Assembly (NCBI GenBank): GCA_009922885.1
Contig: RFUP01000109.1
Span: forward strand, 1 to 7,260
Reading direction: 5' to 3'
DNA length: 7,260 nucleotides
Source of the DNA: Paracoccaceae bacterium
GTDB lineage: Bacteria > Pseudomonadota > Alphaproteobacteria > Rhodobacterales > Rhodobacteraceae
Part shown: piece by piece, positions 1-5,469 of the stretch
How positions within the stretch are numbered: the stretch's first letter is position 1
Layout of the letters: the number at the start of each line of letters is the position of its first letter
The notes under the pieces: model-generated
Told to the model about the DNA's origin: nothing
What the model saw: only the letters and a program-made list of their open reading frames with translations
The model's database searches: none
Translations under genes and position numbers: made by a program

Positions 1-10
1 AGACAAGGGG

Positions 11-25
11 GCAGGGCTCGCCTGC
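11..25 (+). other. Short inverted repeat next to the DUF2478 ribosome site
   Basis: GCAGG (11-15) and CCTGC (21-25) form a perfect 5-bp stem with a 5-nt loop. It ends one base before the GGAGGA ribosome site at 26-31. It could be a small leader hairpin affecting initiation or the 3' end of a longer leader structure cut by the window edge. Only 38 nt of leader are visible, so nothing more can be said. Confidence 0.3.
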
Positions 26-38
26 GGAGGAAATAGAC

Positions 39-539
39 ATGCTGGGCTATTTAGTTGCCGAAGGCCAAGGGGAAGCGGATCGACTGCTTTTTTCTGTCGC
101 TGAGCAATTGCAGGCCGAAGGCTGGCCTTTGGCAGGTGCCGTGCAATCCAACTCCGAAGCTGCTCCCGCGCATAAATGCGATATGGATTTGCACGTGCTC
201 TCGATGAAGGAAGTGGTGCGGATCAGCCAGAATCTTGGCGCTTTTTCAAAGGGATGCAGACTCGATCCAGCGGCTTTGGAAACGGCCGTGGGAATGGCTG
301 AGGCGGCGTTGGCGAAAAGTCCGTGGCTTTGCATCGTGAACAAATTTGGAAAATCCGAGATCGATGGAAAAGGCTTTCGACCCTTGATCGGTGAAGCTCT
401 GGTGCAAGACATCCCGGTTTTGACCTCCGTTAGCCGCGGCAATATCGCGGCGTTTCAGGCCTTTGCGGAGGGGATGGGCGAAGAGATCGCGGCGGATTTG
501 GCGAGCATTCTGGCGTGGTGCAAAGCAGCGCAAGCGTGA
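39..539 (+). CDS. DUF2478 family protein (Mo/W-locus-associated)
   Basis: A 166-residue soluble protein with no signal peptide or membrane segment. I assign it to the DUF2478 family from its overall pattern: an N-terminal strand followed by a Gly-rich turn (GQGEAD, about residues 9-14), the CDMDLHVL block (47-54), a SxGCRLD block (about 71-77), an NKFGKxExxGxGFR block (about 101-113) and an IPVLT strand near 125. The family is described as NTPase-like and is often found beside molybdate/tungstate transport genes; its biochemical role is not known to me. The N-terminal turn is not a canonical Walker A (no GK[ST]), so nucleotide hydrolysis should not be assumed. The start is supported by a GGAGGA ribosome site at 26-31, 7 nt before the ATG. 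It lies 120 nt upstream of the tungstate importer on the same strand, but repeats in that gap suggest tupB has its own promoter. Confidence 0.82.
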   Translation: MLGYLVAEGQGEADRLLFSVAEQLQAEGWPLAGAVQSNSEAAPAHKCDMDLHVLSMKEVVRISQNLGAFSKGCRLDPAALETAVGMAEAALAKSPWLCIVNKFGKSEIDGKGFRPLIGEALVQDIPVLTSVSRGNIAAFQAFAEGMGEEIAADLASILAWCKAAQA

Positions 540-540
540 A

Positions 541-587
541 TGGACAAAATGTCCACATTTCGCCGCCATTGACCCCCATAATGTCCA
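541..587 (+). promoter_or_regulatory. Putative operator/promoter region of tupBCA
   Basis: TGGACA (541-546), an AAA spacer and TGTCCA (550-555) form a perfect 15-bp palindrome starting 2 nt after the DUF2478 stop codon. The half-site recurs as TGTCCA at 582-587, exactly 32 bp after the first, or about three helical turns. The two copies share flanks: ATGTCCACATTTCGC at 549-563 and ATGTCCATTTCGC at 581-593. A third related string, GGACAAA, occurs at 542-548 and again at 641-647 just before tupB. A CATAAT box (577-582) sits between the repeats and could be the -10 element, although no good -35 is visible at the right spacing. The arrangement fits a repressor or activator controlling tungstate uptake. 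I cannot name the regulator, and it does not look like a ModE box that I recognise. Confidence 0.5.
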
Positions 588-659
588 TTTCGCACCCTTC
601 TCCATTAGTGCTAACGCGCTAGAACAGCGAGAATAGAGCCGGACAAACGGACGGGGACG

Positions 660-1364
660 ATGGAGAAAATCTGGGAAGGGCTAACACAAGCGGCGATGCT
701 CATCGTCGGGTTTGATCCTGACCTGATGGAAATCACGCTTCTGTCGCTTCGCGTTACCATTACGGCCACGCTGATCGCATCCGCCATCGGGCTTCCACTC
801 GGAGCTTGGCTTGTCGTGAACCGCTTCCGGTTCCGCCGCGTGGTGATTGCAATCATTAATGCATTGATGGGATTGCCCCCCGTTGTGGTCGGACTTTTTG
901 TCTATGTGCTGCTATCGCGCTCCGGCCCGTTCGGTGTGCTCGGGCTTCTCTTCACGCCAACGGCCATGATCATTGCGCAGGTGATCATCATCACCCCGAT
1001 CATCGTGTCGATTTCTCATCAGGCGATCCGCGAGCTTTGGGCAGACTATCATGACCTCCTGATTTCCCTGAACGCCACGCGCCGTCAGCGCATTGCGACA
1101 CTCATCATGGATGGTCGCCGCGCCCTTCTCACGGCGTCTTTGGCAGGGTTCGGGCGCGCGATCGGTGAAGTTGGCGCCATCATGATCGTGGGTGGCAATA
1201 TCGACCATGCGACCCGTGTTCTAACGACTGCGATTGCTCTGGAAACCGGTAAGGGCGAGTTCGGAATGGCGCTGGCGCTGGGCTTCATCCTGATCGGACT
1301 TGCGATTATCGTAAATCTCGGGGTGCACATGCTCTCGCGCACCGAAAGGGGGAGCAGATGGTGA
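660..1364 (+). CDS. tupB: Tungstate ABC transporter permease TupB
   Basis: A 234-residue inner-membrane permease that forms the tungstate channel with TupC on the cytoplasmic side and TupA in the periplasm. Hydrophobic segments lie at roughly residues 24-53, 60-86, 99-118, 158-178 and 203-226, fitting a five-helix oxyanion permease. The cytoplasmic EAA coupling loop is clear: a conserved stretch around 137-165 leads into GRAIGEVGAIMIVGGN (165-180), the hallmark of molybdate/tungstate/sulfate-type permeases. Assignment to the Tup rather than Mod group rests on this sequence style and on the TupA encoded two genes downstream. The start ATG at 660 follows a G-rich ribosome site (GGGG at about 653-656). 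The stop overlaps the tupC start by 7 nt, which implies translational coupling. Confidence 0.94.
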   Translation: MEKIWEGLTQAAMLIVGFDPDLMEITLLSLRVTITATLIASAIGLPLGAWLVVNRFRFRRVVIAIINALMGLPPVVVGLFVYVLLSRSGPFGVLGLLFTPTAMIIAQVIIITPIIVSISHQAIRELWADYHDLLISLNATRRQRIATLIMDGRRALLTASLAGFGRAIGEVGAIMIVGGNIDHATRVLTTAIALETGKGEFGMALALGFILIGLAIIVNLGVHMLSRTERGSRW

Positions 1365-2074
1365 CCCCGTTGCTTCCTCTGAAGATGGAGAATGTCTCTG
1401 TCCGCCGTGGCGGCAAGACCATTCTCGGGCCGATTACACTACAGCTTGCAGACGAGGGTATTTCTATCCTGCTTGGTCCGAACGGCTCTGGGAAGACCAC
1501 GCTTCTGAAAACCATGCATGGGGTGGAGCGCCCGAATACGGGCACTTTGCAATGGAATGTTGGCGCTGAAGATGCGCGCCTGCGTCAGGCATTCGTTTTC
1601 CAAAGCCCGACAATTCTGCGCCGTTCCGTTCTTGATAACATTGCCTATCCGCTCACTTTGCGGGGCGTGAAACGGGCCGAAGCCCGCGACCGTGCAGAGG
1701 CGTTCGCGGCGCGCGTCGGCCTGACAAGAGTTCTGGATCAGCACGGCATGGTGCTTTCCGGTGGCGAGAAGCAGAAACTCGCCTTGGCTCGTGCGCTCAT
1801 TCTGGAGCCGGACCTTCTCTTCCTTGATGAGCCCTGCGCCAATCTGGATGGCCGCGCAACGCGCGATATCGAAGAAATCCTGTTGGCTGTGCGCGCCGAA
1901 GGCACCCGCATCGTGATGTCGACGCATGACCTCGGGCAAGCACGCAGGCTTGGCGATGAGATCTGGTTTCTGCATGCAGGCCAGCTCAGGGAAACCACAC
2001 CCAAAGGCCAGTTTTTTTCAGAGCCGCAATCAGACACTGCGCGCTCTTATCTTAGAGGAGACTTGTTGCCATGA
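1358..2074 (+). CDS. tupC: Tungstate ABC transporter ATP-binding protein TupC
   Basis: A 238-residue ABC ATPase that powers tungstate import through TupB. All nucleotide-binding elements are intact: Walker A GPNGSGKT (40-47), Q-loop Gln82, signature LSGGEKQ (133-139), Walker B DLLFLDEP (152-159), D-loop ANLD (161-164) and H-loop His190. The length is that of a bare ATPase domain. There is no C-terminal TOBE/Mop oxyanion-binding extension like that of ModC, so direct feedback inhibition by bound oxyanion is not expected. The ATG at 1358 lies inside the end of tupB (7-nt overlap) and is preceded by an AGGGGGAG ribosome site at about 1347-1354. The stop overlaps the tupA start as ATGA. Confidence 0.95.
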   Translation: MVTPLLPLKMENVSVRRGGKTILGPITLQLADEGISILLGPNGSGKTTLLKTMHGVERPNTGTLQWNVGAEDARLRQAFVFQSPTILRRSVLDNIAYPLTLRGVKRAEARDRAEAFAARVGLTRVLDQHGMVLSGGEKQKLALARALILEPDLLFLDEPCANLDGRATRDIEEILLAVRAEGTRIVMSTHDLGQARRLGDEIWFLHAGQLRETTPKGQFFSEPQSDTARSYLRGDLLP

Positions 2075-2874
2075 AATTTAAATCGCTGATCTTGGCTGCC
2101 GCTCTGGCCGTGGCGGGGTCTTTCGCCTCTGCAGAAGAATTCAAGATGTCGGTTACGACATCTTTCGCGAACTCCGGTTTGGCGGAAGTGCTGCTGCCCG
2201 AAATCGAGAAAGATATCGGCCTCACCGTGCAGCTGTTGATCGTGGGCACCGGCCAAGCGCTTGAGCTGGGGGCGAATGGCGATGTGGATGCCGTGCTCGT
2301 GCATTCCAAGAAGGCCGAAGAAAAGTGGCTCGGAGAAGGCAACGGCACTCATCGTCGCGAGATCATGTATAACGACTTCATCATCATCGGCCCCGCAGCG
2401 GACCCGGCCGGAGCCAAAGCCGCAACGACGGCCACAGATGCGCTGAAGGCCATTGCGGCTGCTCAAGCGAAATTCGTGAGCCGTGGTGATGATAGCGGCA
2501 CCCACAAGATGGAACTGGCGCTCTGGAAGAAGGCAGAAGTAGCGGCAGAGGGCGAATGGTATGCGGCGGTTGGCCAAGGCATGGGCGCGGCTTTGAACAC
2601 CGCGGCAGGCATGAATGCTTACATCCTTGCGGACCGCGCAAGCTGGCTGAACTTCGCCAATAAGGCTGATCTGGCGATTGCCTTCGAAGGCGATCCGGCG
2701 CTCTTCAATCAATACGCCTACCTGCCCGTGAACCCCGCCAAACATGCGCATGTGAAAGCGGACGCCGCCGCGAAGCTCGAAGAGTGGCTCGTATCGCCGC
2801 GTGCCAAAGAGCTGATCGAAGGCTACAAAATCGACGGCCAACAGTTGTTCGTGTTCAACGCGACGGCCAACTGA
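2071..2874 (+). CDS. tupA: Periplasmic tungstate-binding protein TupA
   Basis: A 267-residue high-affinity substrate-binding protein of the tungstate importer. A Sec signal peptide spans residues 1-21 with a probable ASA|EE cleavage. Family hallmarks follow: the oxyanion-binding VTTS at 28-31 leading into NSGL (34-37), VGTGQALELG (59-67 region), GDVDAVLVHS (70-79), MYNDFIIIGP (99-108) and SRGDDSGTH (137-145). In characterised TupA proteins the TTTS loop and an Arg in the SRGD motif bind tungstate; the Arg equivalent here is Arg138. The first Thr of TTTS is Val28. No lipobox Cys is present, so the mature protein should be free in the periplasm. The start overlaps the tupC stop as ATGA (2071-2074), with a good AGAGGAGA ribosome site at about 2054-2061. 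Confidence 0.96.
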   Translation: MKFKSLILAAALAVAGSFASAEEFKMSVTTSFANSGLAEVLLPEIEKDIGLTVQLLIVGTGQALELGANGDVDAVLVHSKKAEEKWLGEGNGTHRREIMYNDFIIIGPAADPAGAKAATTATDALKAIAAAQAKFVSRGDDSGTHKMELALWKKAEVAAEGEWYAAVGQGMGAALNTAAGMNAYILADRASWLNFANKADLAIAFEGDPALFNQYAYLPVNPAKHAHVKADAAAKLEEWLVSPRAKELIEGYKIDGQQLFVFNATAN

Positions 2875-2891
2875 GGCTTGTTCAAACGCGA

Positions 2892-2919
2892 AAGAAGGGG
2901 TGCTCTGGCGCCCCTTCTT
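2892..2919. terminator. Bidirectional intrinsic terminator between tupA and the DUF6505 gene
   Basis: The arms AAGAAGGGG (2892-2900) and CCCCTTCTT (2911-2919) pair perfectly over 9 bp. The stem can extend inward by T-G, G-C and C-G pairs to leave a TCTG tetraloop (2904-2907). The A-rich/T-rich outer stem serves both directions: rightward transcripts end near CTTCTTATTC, leftward ones near CTTCTTTCG. It begins 17 nt after the tupA stop. It overlaps the stop codon (2918-2920 on the minus strand) of the converging DUF6505 gene, so one hairpin closes both operons. Confidence 0.8.
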
Positions 2920-3397
2920 ATTCGTCTGGAACCGCGTGGATTGCGAATTGCTCCAGCCCCGCCTCTGACGGTTCGAGGAAGCGGAACTGCTCCTTTACGC
3001 CTGCGTCGGTCAATTCGCGCAAAACAGTCAGAACCGTGTTCGGGGCGTGATCCTCGCAAAGTTCCGCCATGTGGCGCAACTCTTCTTCGGCCACGGGCAA
3101 AGCGGCTTCTAACGAAGGTGCGCCGTACACCCCCACAAAGTGCTGGGCGAGGCGTTCTTTGAGCCATTCGAACTCCGAAGGTTCGATCCGTGTTACGGCA
3201 ACGAACGTGACGCGTCCGAAGGTTTCCACCCCGAGCCAGCCGTTCGCAAAGGCTTGTCGTGCTTTGCCAACCAGATCGCCTTCACCCCAGTTCGAGAATT
3301 CGAAGCCTCCCGAAATCGCCCATTCACCCGTGCGGGCGGGGCTGCTGAAAACGAAAGTGTCGCTCTCGTCGAAGTGGATTGCGCGGGCGAGAAGCAT
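2918..3397 (-). CDS. DUF6505 family protein
   Basis: A 159-residue acidic soluble protein, last gene of the leftward operon; no signal peptide and no membrane segment. I assign it to DUF6505 from memory of the family in Rhodobacterales genomes; no function is known to me. Visible features are an N-terminal aromatic/Gly-rich block (GEWAISGGFEFSNW, 24-37), a central WLGVETFGRVTFVAVT segment (54-69), an alpha-helical acidic stretch with one Cys (ELRHMAELCEDHAP, 106-119) and an amphipathic C-terminal part. The start ATG is separated by a single nucleotide from the stop of the ligase-like gene. Its ribosome site (AAGGGAA on the minus strand, about 3401-3408) lies inside that gene's end, indicating coupled expression. 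A role alongside Mrp in Fe-S or W/Mo enzyme maturation is inference from context only. Confidence 0.75.
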   Translation of the reverse strand: MLLARAIHFDESDTFVFSSPARTGEWAISGGFEFSNWGEGDLVGKARQAFANGWLGVETFGRVTFVAVTRIEPSEFEWLKERLAQHFVGVYGAPSLEAALPVAEEELRHMAELCEDHAPNTVLTVLRELTDAGVKEQFRFLEPSEAGLEQFAIHAVPDE

Positions 3398-3398
3398 A

Positions 3399-4121
3399 TT
3401 ATTCCCTTTCCAAGAGGCGGGTGAGGGGAAGAAGTTCGGTGGTGGCCCCGGTCTTGAGGATCATTCCGAAATTCTCATCGACACCGAGGAAGGTGCCCGA
3501 AAGAACTGCTTTTGGGAGCCGCACAGTGACGTCCTGACCGAGTTTCCAGACAAGGCCCTTCCATTCGCGGTATAGTTTCGCCCGCCCTTGTGGTTCGTCG
3601 ACCTCGTTGAGCCACAAAAGCGAATGCCGCGCCCAGCTTTCCAGCAGTGCGATAGGTTCAACCTCGCCGCATCCTTCCTGATCAAGAGCGGTCCAATCTG
3701 GTGTTTGGCCGGGTTCAAGGCTGTCAGGCAATGCGACGGTCAGATCAAGCGCAACAACCATCCATAGGGGAACGTCCTGCGGTTTCGTCTCCGGCGCGAT
3801 GGCACGCAAACCGCCCACATGGGCGCCGTTCAGCAGAAGATCACCGGTCCAGTCGATATGCAGCGCGGTTTCCGGCGGAGCCAACACGCCGAGCGCGTTT
3901 TGCATCCCCACGGCACAGGCCACGAGGCCTGCCATTGCCTGTTCCAGTGGCGTATCAGGGGCCAGAACCAAAGCGGCGCGGAGCCGCTCTTCGGTCTGCG
4001 ACCAAACCAGCAAACCCGCCTCCACACCGCGCTCCGCCTGTGCGATCGCGATCGGCACGGGATTGGCTGGACCTGCCGCCAAGCCTTTGAGAAGTGGTGG
4101 AAAAACGGGTTGCTCAGTCAT
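3399..4121 (-). CDS. Biotin/lipoate ligase-like protein with C-terminal DUF4444-type domain, probably non-catalytic
   Basis: A 240-residue soluble protein. Residues about 6-130 resemble the biotin/lipoate protein-ligase fold. The segment WTGDLLLNGAHVGG (91-104) lines up without gaps with the BirA motif WPNDLYLQDRKLAG. The C-terminal 60 residues (GTFLGVDENFGMIL at 209-222) look like the small domain called DUF4444. Two features needed for catalysis are missing: the BirA catalytic Lys183 position is His101, and no GRGRRG-type nucleotide/biotin loop occurs anywhere. WPND is also altered to WTGD. So I do not expect normal biotinyl- or lipoyl-AMP chemistry; binding a cofactor or partner protein is more plausible. 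The start overlaps the mrp stop as ATGA (4118-4121), and the stop is 1 nt from the DUF6505 start. Family assignment is fairly sure, function unknown. Confidence 0.8.
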   Translation of the reverse strand: MTEQPVFPPLLKGLAAGPANPVPIAIAQAERGVEAGLLVWSQTEERLRAALVLAPDTPLEQAMAGLVACAVGMQNALGVLAPPETALHIDWTGDLLLNGAHVGGLRAIAPETKPQDVPLWMVVALDLTVALPDSLEPGQTPDWTALDQEGCGEVEPIALLESWARHSLLWLNEVDEPQGRAKLYREWKGLVWKLGQDVTVRLPKAVLSGTFLGVDENFGMILKTGATTELLPLTRLLERE

Positions 4122-5203
4122 GCCACACCTTCGGCAATCAGTCGTTTTGCGAGATCACGGAACGCCTTGGCCTGCGCGCTTTGAGGTTTGGAAACCACGA
4201 TAGGTGCACCGCCATCGGCAGCCGTGCGGATGTCGAGATGCAGGGGGATTTCCGCCAAGAGTGGCACGCCCAGCTTCTCGGCTTCCCGCGCCACACCACC
4301 ATGGCCGAAGATGTGTTCTTCATGGCCGCAGTTCGAGCAGATATGCGTCGACATATTCTCGATCAGACCGAAGATCTTGGTGCCCAGTTTCTTGAACATA
4401 TCGATCCCCTTGCGGGCATCGAGCAGGGCGATGTCTTGCGGGGTGGACACAACGATTGCGCCATCCACGACAGCCTTTTGGCAAAGCGTCATTTGCACAT
4501 CGCCGGTGCCGGGGGGCAGATCGACGATCAACACGTCAAGCGCGCCCCATTGCACTTGGAACAGCATCTGTTGCAGCGCCCCCATCAGCATCGGCCCGCG
4601 CCAGACCACGGCTTCGTCCTCCTGCGTCAGAAGCCCGAGAGACATGAGCGTGACGCCGTGATTACGCAAAGGCAGGATGGTCTTGCCATCTGGGCTTGCC
4701 GGGCGGCCCGAGACGCCAAGCATACGGGGCTGTGATGGCCCGTAAACGTCGGCATCAAGCAAGCCGACGCGCTTGCCTTCTGCTGCGAAAGCTGCGGCGA
4801 GATTGGCGGAGACCGTGGATTTCCCGACGCCGCCTTTGCCTGAGGCCACCGCGATCACATGCTTCACTCCGGGGATATGTTCCGGACCCTGAGGCTTTGC
4901 ATGCGAGTGCCCGTGCCCGTGGGCATCGCCCTTGAGGCTTGGGGGCGGCGGTGCGCCCGCGTGCGCTGTCATGGCGACGGACACTTTTGCCACCCCGGGC
5001 ATCGCCTTCAGCGCGGCCTCGGCAGCCGCACGGGCAGGTTCCAGTTTCTTGGCGTGAGCGGGATCGATTTCCATGACGAAGCGAACAGAATCCGCATCTA
5101 CATTGAGTGCGCGCACTAAGCCGGCAGACACGATGTCCTTGCCGCTCATAGGATCGGTGACGCCCTTTAGAACGTCGAGTACGGCGTCTCGCGTGAGGCT
5201 CAT
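4118..5203 (-). CDS. mrp: Mrp/NBP35-family iron-sulfur cluster carrier ATPase (ApbC-like)
   Basis: A 361-residue cytoplasmic P-loop ATPase of the Mrp/ApbC/Ind1 group, which holds a [4Fe-4S] cluster at a dimer interface and passes it to apo-enzymes. Residues 3-80 form the MIP18/DUF59 domain. A linker follows with a His/Gly-rich stretch (HGHGHSH, 95-101). The ATPase domain begins near 113, with the deviant Walker A SGKGGVGKST (121-130), a switch region LLDADVYGPSQPRMLG (148-163), Walker B-like VLIVDLPPGTGD (224-235) and the cluster-binding pair Cys289-x-x-Cys292. Length and domain order are normal for bacterial Mrp with an N-terminal DUF59. It overlaps the upstream DUF6494 gene and the downstream ligase-like gene by 4 nt each. 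This fixes the operon and suggests a dedicated maturation role, possibly for a neighbouring Fe-S-rich W/Mo oxidoreductase (inference). It may also be the cell's only Mrp. Confidence 0.97.
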   Translation of the reverse strand: MSLTRDAVLDVLKGVTDPMSGKDIVSAGLVRALNVDADSVRFVMEIDPAHAKKLEPARAAAEAALKAMPGVAKVSVAMTAHAGAPPPPSLKGDAHGHGHSHAKPQGPEHIPGVKHVIAVASGKGGVGKSTVSANLAAAFAAEGKRVGLLDADVYGPSQPRMLGVSGRPASPDGKTILPLRNHGVTLMSLGLLTQEDEAVVWRGPMLMGALQQMLFQVQWGALDVLIVDLPPGTGDVQMTLCQKAVVDGAIVVSTPQDIALLDARKGIDMFKKLGTKIFGLIENMSTHICSNCGHEEHIFGHGGVAREAEKLGVPLLAEIPLHLDIRTAADGGAPIVVSKPQSAQAKAFRDLAKRLIAEGVA

Positions 5204-5400
5204 GCTGCGGGGCCCTTGATCTTGCCGTCAACGGTGTGGGTCATGCCGATCTCGTCGATGGTCAGAACCATTTTCACGTTCAATTGCTTTCCATGTGCCG
5301 CCGCACCTGCGGAGCGGATGGCATCCTCGATAGCCTGCTGCGAGGTCACGCCAACCTGCTTGAGGAACTTCCGTAGCGACATGTTGAATTCGTCGTCCAT
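5200..5400 (-). CDS. DUF6494 family small protein
   Basis: A 66-residue soluble protein, first gene of the leftward operon. I recognise it as DUF6494, a small family found next to mrp in related genomes (from memory). It has an N-terminal helical half (MSLRKFLKQVGVTSQQAIED, 7-26) and a C-terminal strand-like half ending in a Gly/Lys-rich tail (MVLTIDEIGMTHTVDGKI, about 44-61). There are no Cys residues and no membrane segment. The start is supported by GGGAGA on the minus strand about 9 nt upstream. Its stop overlaps the mrp start as ATGA (5200-5203). A partner or adaptor of Mrp is a reasonable guess from the coupling, but nothing in the sequence shows an activity. Confidence 0.78.
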   Translation of the reverse strand: MDDEFNMSLRKFLKQVGVTSQQAIEDAIRSAGAAAHGKQLNVKMVLTIDEIGMTHTVDGKIKGPAA

Positions 5401-5420
5401 CTTGCTTTCTCCCGAATTGT

Positions 5421-5449
5421 TTGACCGCAGCCATTCCGGTTTCTACCCT
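5421..5449 (+). promoter_or_regulatory. Possible promoter of the cytochrome c gene in a divergent gap
   Basis: TTGACC (5421-5426) and TACCCT (5444-5449) are spaced 17 bp apart in the 69-nt gap between the leftward DUF6494 operon and the rightward cytochrome gene. The -35 matches 5 of 6 consensus bases and the -10 only 3 of 6, so the call is weak. It would give a very short leader containing the strong GGGAGGT ribosome site (5456-5462). A promoter for the leftward operon must lie in or near the same gap, but I see no convincing boxes for it. Confidence 0.35.
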
Positions 5450-5469
5450 ACACTAGGGAGGTAACCCTC

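Noticed and set aside
1..38. Possible Moco/Tuco-type riboswitch ahead of the DUF2478 gene
   Set aside because: Only 38 nt are visible, and I see just a 5-bp hairpin, none of the conserved riboswitch core.
541..555. Palindrome read as a terminator for the DUF2478 gene
   Set aside because: The stem is only 6 bp, half A/T, with no T-run after it, and the half-site is repeated downstream. An operator explains it better.
2047..2841. 264-codon open frame on the minus strand opposite tupA
   Set aside because: It is antisense to a clear TupA with signal peptide and family motifs, its product is rich in Arg, His and Cys with no recognisable domain, and it has no operon context.
3069..3575. 168-codon open frame on the plus strand opposite DUF6505 and the ligase-like gene
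   Set aside because: It runs across the junction of two coupled minus-strand genes and lacks any family-like pattern.
4094..4735. 213-codon open frame on the plus strand opposite mrp
   Set aside because: It is a shadow of the Mrp ATPase domain, with no ribosome site and a biased His/Arg/Gln composition.
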